Counted from the stretch's first letter, positions 8,431 through 17,068 are shown. The stretch is DNA of 64,000 nt from Ethanoligenens harbinense YUAN-3 (GCF_000178115.2 NC_014828.1:1271310-1335309), one strand, 5' to 3'. The notes: generated by a model not told the origin, from the sequence alone. Program-made: numbers and translations.

Positions 8431-9531
8431 TTATGAAAAACTTTCCACGTACATCTGGTACAGGTCTTCCTCTGTGGGGACCGTCAGACATCCGGGAATG
8501 TTTTTGGCTTTGATCGCGATTCCGGAGAATTTCCGGAATTCTTCATTGGTAATGGTTTCTTTTTCACCGAGCAGTCGGTTTATCACATCGCGGAATGCGG
8601 CCGTGCTCTTCAGTCCCATGATATCCACGATGTGGTGGACGGGCTCGGGATTCTGTTTTTCCAGAAATGCCAAAAAGGAGGGGAGGAGCAGACCGTTGGC
8701 CCGGCCGTGGTCAATATGGTGGAAATAGGTGAGGGAATAGCCCATCGCATGGACTGCGGTGGTGCCGGTTTGTGCAATGACCATGCCGCCCAGCATGGAA
8801 GCGTAAATCAGGTCGGCTCGGGTGCGGGCGTCTAGGCGGTCGTGGATGAGGTCCTCAAAATAGGTGGCGATGAGGCGAATGCTTTCTTCCGCAAGCAGAT
8901 CGACCAGCGCGTTGCTCCGCTTGGAAAGAGAACCCTCGATGGAATGGGAGAGCGCATCGATTGCTGTATGGATGGTGGTGCGCAGGGGGAGGTTCGGTGT
9001 GTATTTTGCGTCGATCATGGCGATCTTGGGGAAGATCAGCGGGTTGGCGATGCTGGTTTTGGATTGTGCTCTGTCATTGGTCAAAATGGAGTATTGCGTC
9101 ACTTCCGATCCGGTTCCGGCGGTGGTGGGCAGCAGTAAGAGCGGAAGGATATCCTGTGTATACGGCCCGGTGAAGAGCACCTCATCCGCGAGGTCCTGGC
9201 AGGCCAGCAGCGCAATGGCTTTGGACGCATCCATCGGCGAACCGCCGCCGATGCCGATCACGAAATCCACGTGATGTTCTTTGGCAAATGCGGCGCCCTC
9301 GCGTACATTTGCAATGGAAGGATTGGTTTCGACCCGGTCGAAGACGGTATAGTCGATGCCCTGCGCAGTGAGTGTGTCCGCCACGTCCTGCAGAGAACCG
9401 TTTGCTTTCGCGGAATGCTTACCGGTTACGATCAGGGCTTTTTTCCCTAATTCTTTGAATACGGCGGCATGTTTGCGGACACAACCGTCGTCCATCAAAA
9501 TGCGTGTGGGGAGAAAGAAATTTATAGGCAT
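8431..9531 (-). CDS. iron-containing alcohol dehydrogenase
   Basis: About 366 residues, normal for the family. The nucleotide-binding loop GGGSPMDASKAIA and the TTAGTGSEVT segment are present. The metal ligands appear as Asp and His in TAIDALSHSIEG, His in AVHAMGYSL and His in HIDHGRANG, so Fe(II) binding is intact. It reduces or oxidises an aldehyde/alcohol with NAD(P)(H). The start at 9531 is preferred because GGAG lies nine bases upstream; the ATG at 9552 has none. It is divergent from the pyrimidine transporter operon, and a role in reducing malonate semialdehyde to 3-hydroxypropionate is a plausible inference, not a demonstration. Confidence 0.93.
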   Translation of the reverse strand: MPINFFLPTRILMDDGCVRKHAAVFKELGKKALIVTGKHSAKANGSLQDVADTLTAQGIDYTVFDRVETNPSIANVREGAAFAKEHHVDFVIGIGGGSPMDASKAIALLACQDLADEVLFTGPYTQDILPLLLLPTTAGTGSEVTQYSILTNDRAQSKTSIANPLIFPKIAMIDAKYTPNLPLRTTIHTAIDALSHSIEGSLSKRSNALVDLLAEESIRLIATYFEDLIHDRLDARTRADLIYASMLGGMVIAQTGTTAVHAMGYSLTYFHHIDHGRANGLLLPSFLAFLEKQNPEPVHHIVDIMGLKSTAAFRDVINRLLGEKETITNEEFRKFSGIAIKAKNIPGCLTVPTEEDLYQMYVESFS

Positions 9532-9577
9532 TCTATTACACTCCAGTTTCATTGTTTATTGTTTGTTGATAGAAATG

Positions 9578-9639
9578 TTCGAAAAATCACATGATTCTAA
9601 AGTATACAAGGCCGTACGCTTTGTCAAGGATTTTTCGAA
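9578..9639 (-). promoter_or_regulatory. promoter of the alcohol dehydrogenase inside an inverted repeat
   Basis: On the minus strand TTGACA (9622-9627) is followed 15 bases later by TATACT (9601-9606), or 17 bases later by TACTTT. The whole promoter is framed by a perfect 11-bp inverted repeat, TTCGAAAAATC at 9578-9588 and its complement at 9629-9639. This is a candidate bipartite operator. Confidence 0.6.
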
Positions 9640-9808
9640 ATTGTTGTGAGATTGCATAACATCCGGCATCAGCGCTTGTGCGGCCGAAACATACGCTCGG
9701 GGAAATGTCCATTCGTATCGGATCTCGATAACTTTCGGCAGGTTCCGAGCTGTGTCGTTAGCCCCCGCCAAACAAAGGCTATGGTTTTCTTTTTGTGTAA
9801 ACAGCACA

Positions 9809-9837
9809 TAGACAAAGGAACGATAAATCCATATAAT
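9809..9837 (+). promoter_or_regulatory. promoter of the ABC transporter operon
   Basis: TAGACA (five of six consensus bases), a 17-base spacer and a perfect TATAAT. Transcription would start near 9844, giving a leader of about 245 bases before the ATPase gene. The -10 lies inside an inverted repeat (ATCCATAT at 9827-9834, ATATGGAT at 9847-9854), and a perfect 14-bp palindrome ACGTTCTGGAACGT lies at 9856-9869. Confidence 0.7.
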
Positions 9838-9920
9838 GAAGCTATCATATGGATAACGTTCTGGAACGTATCATAGTGGTGTACAATCGAATAGAAATCA
9901 AGCAGGAGCCTTAGGACGGC

Positions 9921-9991
9921 ACAGGTTGTGTCAGAATTCAAGAAACCTGTTTTCATGAGCAAAGACGCTGATGGTATTTCAGCGTCTTTTT
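9921..9991 (+). terminator. leader hairpins with terminator before the ABC transporter operon
   Basis: A first stem, ACAGGTT (9921-9927) with AACCTGT (9944-9950), is followed by an intrinsic terminator, AAAGACGCTGA (9961-9971) with TCAGCGTCTTT (9979-9989) and a T tract. It sits inside the leader, about 100 bases upstream of the first gene, so it looks like an attenuator. Its left arm shares AGCAAAGACGCT with the leader of the hydantoinase operon. No known riboswitch class was recognised. Confidence 0.65.
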
Positions 9992-10089
9992 GCATTTTTT
10001 GGATGTCTTAAGGCTGCTTGTACCGGCAAAATAGAGACAGAGGGAAAGCCGGGCGCGTGATTGCAATGATGAAGTCGGGGGGTAACTGC

Positions 10090-10860
10090 ATGAGTACAAC
10101 AGATATTCAAATCCGTGATGTCAGTATGACATATACCGGAAAAAACGGAGAACCGATCTCCGCGCTGCAAAACATCAATCTGGATATTCGCGAAGGGGAA
10201 TTCATTTCCTTATTAGGACCGTCCGGATGCGGGAAAACGACACTGCTTCGCCTGGTGGCGGATCTTCTCCAGCCCACCACAGGCAACATTTCCATCCGGG
10301 GGCAGTCGCCCCGGGAGATCCGCTTGCAGCAGAAATTCGGCATCGTGTTTCAGAACCCGGTTCTGTATGATTGGAGGACGGTGCGGCGGAACATTTGCCT
10401 GCCTATGGAGATTATGAAAATTCCGCGCAAGGAGCGGACGGCCCGTATCAACGATGTTCTGGAACTGGTGGGCCTGCAGAATTTCGGCTATAAATACCCG
10501 TTCGAACTCAGCGGCGGCATGCAGCAGCGGGTGGGCATCGCCCGTGCGCTGGCGCTTAAACCCGAAATTTTGCTGATGGACGAGCCGTTTTCCGCATTGG
10601 ACGAGTTCACTCGGGAAAAACTGAATGAGGACCTGCTGAACATTTGGAGCAAGAACAAAAAGACCATCATCTTTGTCACCCATAACATCGCGGAGTCGGT
10701 ATTCCTTTCCGACCGCGTGGTCGTTCTTTCACCCCATCCGGGCCGTCTTTCCGCCATCGTAGATATCGACTTGCCGCGGCCCCGCACAAGTGAACTGCGC
10801 GAGAAACCGGTGTTCTATGAATATGTGGCGAAGATTAGAAAATGCTTTGAGGGAGTGTAA
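10090..10860 (+). CDS. pyrimidine-type ABC transporter, ATPase subunit
   Basis: 256 residues, nitrate/sulfonate/taurine (SsuB/TauB) class. It carries GPSGCGKTT (Walker A), FQNPVLYDW (Q-loop), LSGGMQQR (signature), ILLMDEP (Walker B) and VTHNI (switch His). It drives import through the two permeases that follow. The start at 10090 is chosen because GGGGGGT lies upstream; the frame is open further up. The set ATPase, two permeases, NMT1/THI5-like lipoprotein next to reductive pyrimidine catabolism genes points to pyrimidine or dihydropyrimidine uptake. The substrate is inferred from context. Confidence 0.92.
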   Translation: MSTTDIQIRDVSMTYTGKNGEPISALQNINLDIREGEFISLLGPSGCGKTTLLRLVADLLQPTTGNISIRGQSPREIRLQQKFGIVFQNPVLYDWRTVRRNICLPMEIMKIPRKERTARINDVLELVGLQNFGYKYPFELSGGMQQRVGIARALALKPEILLMDEPFSALDEFTREKLNEDLLNIWSKNKKTIIFVTHNIAESVFLSDRVVVLSPHPGRLSAIVDIDLPRPRTSELREKPVFYEYVAKIRKCFEGV

Positions 10861-10863
10861 GCG

Positions 10864-11667
10864 TTGGGCATCACAAAAAAAGACCGGAGGATCGTGGCTG
10901 TTGTTTGGCTGATTGGCGTTATCCTGGTCTGGGAACTGGCCGCGTTTTTCCTGCAAAATGTTATACACGACCCCATGGCGGCCAAAAAGTTGCCGTATTT
11001 TCATACCGTGATTGCCGTGCTGGCTCAAAACGGACAGGATATGGCGGGAGATGCGGCGGTCACGTTTTCCAGAGCGGCAATCGGGTTTGCGCTGGGGGCC
11101 TTGGTCGGGATTATTCTAGCCATTTTGATGAGCCTGTCCAAAATCGTGGAAAAAATCGCGTTTCCGTATCTGATTATTTCGCAGATGATCCCGGTATTGG
11201 GTCTGGCCCCCATCATTTTCAATATCGTACGCGACATGGATGTGTCCCGCATTTTTATCGCGGCATATATCACCTTCTTTCCGGTCTCGGTCAATATGCT
11301 CAGCGGACTGCGGAGCGTGGAGCAGGATAAACGGGAGCTGCTGTATTCCATCGCGACCAACAAGTTTGAAGTGTACCGCAAGCTCATGATTCCCGCATCG
11401 CTGCCGCAACTGTTCACCGGTTTGAAGATCACGGCGCCGATGGCGGTCACGGCATCCATTCTGGTGGACATGCTGGGCTCGAGCAGCGGGATCGGCGTGC
11501 GGATCTTGTACGCGCTCTATTCCAGCATGATGGATACATTCTGGGCGGCTGTGGCAATCAGCGCGCTCATGGGAATCATCAGTTATTATGTCATCGTCGT
11601 TCTGGAGCGGTTCCTGATCCCCTGGAAGCAGGAATCAGTTGGAGAGAAAGCCGGTGATGCAGCATGA
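10864..11667 (+). CDS. ABC transporter permease (first)
   Basis: 267 residues, binding-protein-dependent transport inner membrane component of the SsuC type, with about six hydrophobic segments. The coupling EAA-type loop is seen near IATNKFEVYRKLMIPASLPQ. It starts with TTG three bases after the ATPase stop, with GGGAGTG overlapping the end of that gene, so translation is probably coupled. It overlaps the second permease by four bases. It forms the membrane channel with that second permease. Confidence 0.92.
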   Translation: MGITKKDRRIVAVVWLIGVILVWELAAFFLQNVIHDPMAAKKLPYFHTVIAVLAQNGQDMAGDAAVTFSRAAIGFALGALVGIILAILMSLSKIVEKIAFPYLIISQMIPVLGLAPIIFNIVRDMDVSRIFIAAYITFFPVSVNMLSGLRSVEQDKRELLYSIATNKFEVYRKLMIPASLPQLFTGLKITAPMAVTASILVDMLGSSSGIGVRILYALYSSMMDTFWAAVAISALMGIISYYVIVVLERFLIPWKQESVGEKAGDAA

Positions 11668-12440
11668 AGAAGAAACAAGCAACCTGGGCTAGTTATGTGC
11701 TCCCGATCGCGTTTGGGGTTCTGTTTATTGCCTTGTGGCAGCTTAAAGTATTCCATGCCCTTTTGAATCTTGAGACCTACCAGCTTCCGCTGCCCACCGA
11801 TATTATGGCTGCATTGGTGCGGAATTTTGGAAAAACGATGACGGACTGCGCAGACACCATAACCGGCGCGCTGATCGGGATGGCGCTCGGTTCGCTGATT
11901 GGGTTTATCGTTGCGGTCATCTCCGTCTGGTTCCCCAAATGGGGCTACGGCGGGATCCTGCTGGTTTCGGCCATCAACGCCATTCCCATCGTGGCGCTTT
12001 CACCTATTATGAACCTCTGGTTTAAAACCGGTATGGCACAGAAGATCGGCGTGGTCACAGTGGTGTGCATGGCGGCCATGGCGTTTAATGCCTACAGCGG
12101 ACTGCGCACGGTAAAGCCGTTTTCACTCGACCTTATGCAGATGGTGGCGGCCGATAAATGGACGGTTTTCCGGAAGCTGCGTCTGCCGAACTGCCTGCCT
12201 TATGTGTTCACTGCCTTTAAGATCAATGTGGCGGCGTCCATCATCGCGGCAATCATCAGTGAATATTTCGCCACGTCCACTTCCGGGCTGGGCTTTGGCA
12301 TTAAAGACAATCTGCGCAAGGCGGAAATGGCCACCGGCTGGTCTTATATTGTGGTGGCGTCCATCGCGGGAGTCGTTTTGTACAGCATCATCGTTTTGGT
12401 GGAAAAGAACGCCATTAAATGGCATTCTTCACAAAGATAA
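11664..12440 (+). CDS. ABC transporter permease (second)
   Basis: 258 residues, the same SsuC-type family as the preceding gene but clearly diverged, suggesting a heterodimeric channel rather than a recent duplicate. The coupling loop reads MVAADKWTVFRKLRLPNCLP. The start codon overlaps the previous stop (ATGA). About six membrane segments. Confidence 0.92.
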   Translation: MKKKQATWASYVLPIAFGVLFIALWQLKVFHALLNLETYQLPLPTDIMAALVRNFGKTMTDCADTITGALIGMALGSLIGFIVAVISVWFPKWGYGGILLVSAINAIPIVALSPIMNLWFKTGMAQKIGVVTVVCMAAMAFNAYSGLRTVKPFSLDLMQMVAADKWTVFRKLRLPNCLPYVFTAFKINVAASIIAAIISEYFATSTSGLGFGIKDNLRKAEMATGWSYIVVASIAGVVLYSIIVLVEKNAIKWHSSQR

Positions 12441-12474
12441 ATGGTACTCATATTAAACAACAGGAGTGATCAGA

Positions 12475-13500
12475 ATGTTGAAAAAGAAGAGAAAAAGTCT
12501 CGCAATTCTGGCGGCAGCTCTGGCGGCTGTCATGGTGGCCGGCCTGTTTTCAGGCTGTTCCTCGAGCGGTTCCGGTAAGCTGACGAAAGTTACGCTGCAG
12601 TTGAAATGGCTGCCGCAGTCCCAGTTCATGGGGTATTATGTGGCGCAGGAAAAAGGATATTATAAAGATCAGGGCCTGGATGTTACCATTCTTCCCGGCG
12701 GCAGCGACATCATCCCGGAGCAGCAGGTCAACAACGGTGTGGCCAACATCGGCGTAACCTGGACCTCCAGCCTGCTGAAATATCAGGAAAAAGGCTGGGC
12801 GCTGACCGAGATCGCGCAGGTCTTCCAGAAGAGCGCCATGCTGCTCGTTTCCAAAAAATCGAGCAATATCAACAGCGTTGCCGATCTGAAGGGCAAAAAG
12901 GTCGCATCCTGGTTTGGCGGCAACGAGTATGAACTGTATGCTCTGCTCGGCAAAAATGGCTTGAACAAAGACAAGGACGTCAGTCTGGTGCAGCAGGATT
13001 TCACCATGAACCAGCTGATCAGCGGCCAAGTGGACGCGGCTCAGGCTATGACCTACAACGAATACGGCCTGCTGTTGGAAAATGGTCTGAAAGCCTCCGA
13101 CCTGAATGTGATCGATATGAACGATGCGGGCGTGGCCATGCTGGAAGACAACCTGTTTGTCAATAAAACATGGGCATCCCAAAATAAAGATGCCATCGTC
13201 AAATTCCTGAAAGCCTCCATCAAAGGCTGGCAGACCGCCTGCGCCGATCCGGATGCCGCCGGCACCTATGTCTACCAGAAGAACAAGAGCGTTTCCCTGG
13301 AGCACCAGAAATTTATGGCCGAGCAGGTTGCCAAGCTGGTTATTCCGAGCGGTTTTGACAAATCCAATGTCGGTTCTATCGACATGACATCTCTCCAGCA
13401 GACGGCCGATCTGGGCTTGAAGTATGGCCTGCTGACCAAAGCGGCGGATGTTTCCAAAGCAATCGATACGTCTTACTGGAAAGAAGCGACCGGTAAATAA
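12475..13500 (+). CDS. NMT1/THI5-like substrate-binding lipoprotein
   Basis: 341 residues. The lipoprotein signal has a basic start, a hydrophobic core and lipobox LFSGC with Cys near residue 28. The mature part has the family entry motif LKWLPQSQFMGYYVAQEKGYYKDQGL, which is shared by hydroxymethylpyrimidine and pyrimidine binding proteins. It would capture the substrate outside the membrane and pass it to the two permeases. CAGGAG lies eight bases before the ATG at 12475. The ligand is inferred to be a pyrimidine from the neighbouring catabolic genes and the regulator. Confidence 0.9.
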   Translation: MLKKKRKSLAILAAALAAVMVAGLFSGCSSSGSGKLTKVTLQLKWLPQSQFMGYYVAQEKGYYKDQGLDVTILPGGSDIIPEQQVNNGVANIGVTWTSSLLKYQEKGWALTEIAQVFQKSAMLLVSKKSSNINSVADLKGKKVASWFGGNEYELYALLGKNGLNKDKDVSLVQQDFTMNQLISGQVDAAQAMTYNEYGLLLENGLKASDLNVIDMNDAGVAMLEDNLFVNKTWASQNKDAIVKFLKASIKGWQTACADPDAAGTYVYQKNKSVSLEHQKFMAEQVAKLVIPSGFDKSNVGSIDMTSLQQTADLGLKYGLLTKAADVSKAIDTSYWKEATGK

Positions 13501-13547
13501 ATCCTCATATAATCACAGTTCATCACAGTGCGAAAGGGGGTGCATCC

Positions 13548-14045
13548 ATGCGGAAAATTTTGGTGAGCGGTTGCCTGTATGGCTGGCTCTGCCGCTATGA
13601 CGGCGAGATGCTCAACTGTGACGATCCACGGTTTTTAAAATGGAAAGAGGAGGGGCGTCTGGTTCCGGTCTGCCCGGAAGTTTTCGGCGGTCTGCCGACA
13701 CCCCGGCCCGATTCCCAGCGTGTTGGCGAGAAAGTGCTCACCGGCGCAGGGAAAGACGTAACCGAACCTTACGAAACCGGCGCGCGTGAAGCCTTGCGTC
13801 TTGCCAAGGAGCACGATGTGCTGTTCGCCATCATGAAGGAAGACAGCCCTTCTTGTGGTATCCGTTTCATTTACGACGGCACGTTTACCGGCACAAAGAT
13901 CGCGGGCGCGGGCCGGGCCTCGCAGCTGCTGATGGAGGCGGGTTTCCGCGTGCTGAATGAAACCATGCTCGATGAGGCGGCGGCATTGCTGGAACAGGCG
14001 GAGGATTCGCGTACCGTTTTGCATGCACAGACAGAGACTTTTTGA
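13548..14045 (+). CDS. DUF523 protein, probable TudS-type thiouracil desulfidase
   Basis: 165 residues, matching the stand-alone DUF523 length. Three conserved cysteines are seen, C9 in SGCLYG, C42 in CPEVFGG and C103 in SPSCG, plus the family blocks GGLPTPR and IYDGTFTG. In the characterised family member TudS, three cysteines hold a [4Fe-4S] cluster with an open iron that accepts sulfur from thiouracil, releasing uracil. Glu44 and Ser102, next to cluster cysteines, are candidate catalytic residues here. Its place between a pyrimidine-type transporter and the uracil-degrading genes fits thiopyrimidine salvage. Family is sure; the thiouracil role is inference from homology and context. Confidence 0.88.
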   Translation: MRKILVSGCLYGWLCRYDGEMLNCDDPRFLKWKEEGRLVPVCPEVFGGLPTPRPDSQRVGEKVLTGAGKDVTEPYETGAREALRLAKEHDVLFAIMKEDSPSCGIRFIYDGTFTGTKIAGAGRASQLLMEAGFRVLNETMLDEAAALLEQAEDSRTVLHAQTETF

Positions 14046-14065
14046 ACAGTCCATTTTTTGCTTTT

Positions 14066-14105
14066 AAAAAGCTGCCGCAGTTTTTCACTGCTGCGGCGCT
14101 TTTTT
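14066..14105 (+). terminator. intrinsic terminator after the DUF523 gene
   Basis: AAAAAGCTGCCGCAG pairs with CTGCGGCGCTTTTTT around a T-rich loop with a small mismatch, 20 bases after the stop codon. It marks the end of the transporter-desulfidase operon. Confidence 0.88.
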
Positions 14106-14167
14106 GTAAGGTGGAAGGCCAAGAACCGAAAGGATCGTTTGTGCGGTGACAGAAAGGAAGTGTTGAA

Positions 14168-15403
14168 ATGTCCATCACATGCGGATCCGTGCTGAATATG
14201 CCGGAACTCAAAAAAGATATCATTTTGCTGGCCGGATCCAGGGGATTGTCTAATGCGATCCGGTGGACACATGTGCTGGAAAGCATGGAGGCAATCCAGT
14301 TTTTGGTGGGCAACGAATTGGCGTTTCTGACGGGCATTATGTTCGGAGACGATACGGATCAGCTGGTTCCGGTGATCGAACAGCTGGCAGGCAAGCACGT
14401 GGCGGGGTTGGTTGTCAATACGGGCAAATTTATAGATAAAGTGCCGCAAAAGGCGATTGAGCGAGCCAACCAGCTGGGATTCCCTTTGTTGGAATTGCCG
14501 TGGGCCGTGCGCCTTGTGGATGTGACCAAATGGATCTGCACGGCCATTGTGGAAAGCGGGATGGAGGAATCCTCGATCTCCTACCTGTTGGAAAAGATTC
14601 TGCTTTCGGATGAAAACCATTATGCAGACTATCTGTATTCGGCCGAGTTTTACGGCTATGATCTGAGCGGCCCGATGGGCATTGTCAACATCGAATTCCC
14701 TGATCTGCAGTCTTATGCGGACAAGACTGAGCGGGTGGGTTATATCAACTGCCAGCATAAGATCCGGTATCTGATCGGCAACATCTTGGCCCAGCGTTCC
14801 CAAAAAGCCCTCACCATGTGGAAAGGAAACCATTTTGTGCTGGCTGTGCCGATGGGTGCGGCGCACGAACTGGAACAGGCTGAGGCGATTGCCGTGGCTG
14901 TCTGTAAAGAGGTCCGGCAAAAAATGGAGGGCATGGATTTTTGTATCGGCCTGGGCAGTTGCTATGGGCAGATTGAGCAGCTAAAAAAAAGCTACAGCGA
15001 GGCCCAGCTCGCGCTCAAACTGGCAAAAGACAACCCCGAAAAGCCATATATGATCTACCGTAATGCAGGGATCTTCAAGTTTTTGAACAAGGTCACCGAC
15101 AAATCGGCTATGGCGGATTTTTATATGGAGACATTGGGGCCGCTTTTGCGCTATGACGAGGAGAACAACACAAAGTTTACCGAGACCCTGCAGGTGTTCC
15201 TGGAAGACGGTGAGAATACCGCAAGAACTATCCAGCGCCTGTTTATCCACCGAAACACGCTGCAATATCGGCTTCACCGCATAGAAGAGATCTTGCAGCA
15301 GAGCCTCAAGGACGCGGAAGTGAAAATCAGCCTCCAGATCGCTTTCAAAATCCAGCGGTTTTTCTCTTATGAAGGCATGCCCCTGGAGAAGAAGGACATA
15401 TGA
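14168..15403 (+). CDS. PucR/CdaR-family transcriptional regulator
   Basis: 411 residues in three parts. The N-terminal purine-catabolism regulator domain (about 1-125) has GSRGLSNAIRWTHVLES and the AGLVVNTGKFIDKVP block. The middle is a degenerate GGDEF-like domain. The C-terminal helix-turn-helix of the PucR type is at FIHRNTLQYRLHRIEEI. Such proteins commonly sense nucleobase catabolites and control their degradation operons. It lies between the transporter operon and the catabolic operon, so it is the likely regulator of both. Start at the ATG at 14168, with AAAGGAAGTG upstream. Confidence 0.92.
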   Translation: MSITCGSVLNMPELKKDIILLAGSRGLSNAIRWTHVLESMEAIQFLVGNELAFLTGIMFGDDTDQLVPVIEQLAGKHVAGLVVNTGKFIDKVPQKAIERANQLGFPLLELPWAVRLVDVTKWICTAIVESGMEESSISYLLEKILLSDENHYADYLYSAEFYGYDLSGPMGIVNIEFPDLQSYADKTERVGYINCQHKIRYLIGNILAQRSQKALTMWKGNHFVLAVPMGAAHELEQAEAIAVAVCKEVRQKMEGMDFCIGLGSCYGQIEQLKKSYSEAQLALKLAKDNPEKPYMIYRNAGIFKFLNKVTDKSAMADFYMETLGPLLRYDEENNTKFTETLQVFLEDGENTARTIQRLFIHRNTLQYRLHRIEEILQQSLKDAEVKISLQIAFKIQRFFSYEGMPLEKKDI

Positions 15404-15440
15404 CACAAAATAAACCGTGAGGAATTGGCTTCTTGGCACA

Positions 15441-15468
15441 TATACAGATGAGAAGAAAGGCTTATAAT
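15441..15468 (+). promoter_or_regulatory. promoter of the pyrimidine catabolic operon
   Basis: TATACA (15441-15446), 16-base spacer, perfect TATAAT (15463-15468). The transcript would start near 15475, leaving a leader of about 170 bases that carries a stem TTTATGC/GCATAAA (15481-15507) and a terminator-like hairpin. Confidence 0.6.
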
Positions 15469-15522
15469 ATAAGTATGATGTTTATGCATTTAGAACAATC
15501 GCATAAATCTATATGGCCAGGA

Positions 15523-15571
15523 AGCAAAGACGCTTGCAAATTCCGCAGGGAATCTGTAACGGCGTCTTTTT
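15523..15571 (+). terminator. leader terminator hairpin before the hydantoinase operon
   Basis: AAAGACGC (15526-15533) pairs with GCGTCTTT (15562-15569), followed by a T-rich tract. An inner stem ATTCC/GGAAT sits in the loop. The left arm AGCAAAGACGCT is identical to that in the ABC transporter leader, and the right arm and T tract also match. It is about 75 bases upstream of the first gene, so attenuation is likely. Confidence 0.65.
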
Positions 15572-15647
15572 GTTTTTTATCTCTCAGTTCCATGAATAAT
15601 CACCCTCAACGTCAGAGCATGAACAACAGATAAGGAGTGAACGTTGT

Positions 15648-17027
15648 ATGAAGATGCTGATTCAAAATGGGCTCATCGTGAATTCCGACAGTACCATCCG
15701 CGCGGATGTGCTGGTTGAGAACGGAAAGATCACGGCGGTCGGGAGCGGCCTGGATGCCGCGGGCGCGGAAATCGTGGATGCATCCGGCAAGTATGTTCTG
15801 CCGGGCGCCATCGACTCCCACACCCATCTGGAAATGCCGTTTAACGGCACGGTTTCCGCCGACAGCTATTTTGCCGGCACACGGGCGGCCGCCTGCGGGG
15901 GCGTGACCACAGTGTTCGATTTTGCCATCCAGCGCAAAGGCATGGGCATCCGGGAGATCGCGCAAGAGCGGGACGCGCTCTGCCGCCCACAGGCCTGCGT
16001 GGATTATGCTTTCCATGTGGCGCTGACCGATCTGACGGACGACGTGCTTACCGAATTCCAGGACGCGGTCGAATACGGGCTGATGAGCTACAAGCTCTTC
16101 ATGGTCTACAAAAAAGACGGCCTGATGATGAGTGACGCGGATATCTACAAAGCTCTGCTGCGCTCCAGGGAGACCGGCGCGCTTATCAGCGTGCATGCGG
16201 AAAACCCCGATATCATTGACCTGAACATCGAGAATTTTCTGAAAAACGGACAGACCTCCGCATGGTACCATTATCTGAGCCGGCCGGAATTCGTGGAGGC
16301 GGAGGCAGACAAACGTGCCATCCATTGGGCCAAGTCCACGGGCGCTCCGCTCTATATCGTCCACCTGGCCAACGCCGACGGGATGAAAGCGGTGGAAGAA
16401 GCCGTGACGGAAGGGTATACCATCTATGCGGAAACCTGCCCGCAGTATCTGCACTTTACCTGCGATGTTTACAAACGCGAAGATGGGCGGAATTTTGTCT
16501 GCTCGCCGCCCATGAAGGGGCAGGCCAGTCAGGATGCTCTGTGGGAAGGCATCAAAAAAGGCTTCATTACCACCGTCGCGACCGACCACTGCCCGTTCAC
16601 TACCAAGCAGAAAGACTGGGGCAAGGACGATTTCACCAAGATCCCGAACGGCTGCATGGGTATTGAGAATCTCTATCCTTACATGCTCAGCGAGGCAAAC
16701 AAAGGCCGTTTGACATTCAATCGGGCGGTGCAGCTCTGCTCCAAAAATCCGGCGGATATCTTCGGCTGCACGGAAAAAGGTGCGGTCTTGCCCGGCAAGG
16801 ATGCGGACATCGTCCTGTATGACCCGGCAATCGACTTTACCATTACCAATGAAAACATGCATTCCGACTGCGACTATACCATCTGGGAAGGCGTCCGGCT
16901 CAAAGGCTATGTGACCCGCACCTATTCCCGCGGGCGGCTGGTCTTCCAAGACGGCACATTCTGCGGGGAAGCAGGCTGGGGGAAATTTCTCAAACGCGCA
17001 GGCCGCAGCGCGGAAAGCAAGGCATGA
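15648..17027 (+). CDS. hydA: dihydropyrimidinase / D-hydantoinase
   Basis: 459 residues, cyclic amidohydrolase. It opens dihydrouracil or dihydrothymine to the N-carbamoyl-beta-amino acid. The binuclear metal site is readable: DSHTHLEMPF (two His), SYKLFMVYK (carboxylated Lys), SVHAEN and YIVHLAN (His), TDHCPF (Asp). The start at 15648 has AAGGAG ten bases upstream. It is the first gene of the operon with the PreT-like protein, PreA, an aminotransferase and an amidohydrolase, which fixes its role as dihydropyrimidinase rather than a general hydantoinase. Confidence 0.93.
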   Translation: MKMLIQNGLIVNSDSTIRADVLVENGKITAVGSGLDAAGAEIVDASGKYVLPGAIDSHTHLEMPFNGTVSADSYFAGTRAAACGGVTTVFDFAIQRKGMGIREIAQERDALCRPQACVDYAFHVALTDLTDDVLTEFQDAVEYGLMSYKLFMVYKKDGLMMSDADIYKALLRSRETGALISVHAENPDIIDLNIENFLKNGQTSAWYHYLSRPEFVEAEADKRAIHWAKSTGAPLYIVHLANADGMKAVEEAVTEGYTIYAETCPQYLHFTCDVYKREDGRNFVCSPPMKGQASQDALWEGIKKGFITTVATDHCPFTTKQKDWGKDDFTKIPNGCMGIENLYPYMLSEANKGRLTFNRAVQLCSKNPADIFGCTEKGAVLPGKDADIVLYDPAIDFTITNENMHSDCDYTIWEGVRLKGYVTRTYSRGRLVFQDGTFCGEAGWGKFLKRAGRSAESKA

Positions 17028-17068
17028 TATTCGCAACCCACACGGTACGATGAGAGGCAACGACGATT

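Noticed and set aside
9669-9995. A 108-codon minus-strand frame upstream of the ABC operon.
   Set aside because: It covers the promoter and terminator hairpin of the operon and shows no family features.
9844-10089. Assignment of the two pyrimidine-operon leaders to guanidine, purine, c-di-GMP or PyrR-type elements.
   Set aside because: The consensus motifs of these classes that I can recall are not present; only the shared terminator arm is supported.
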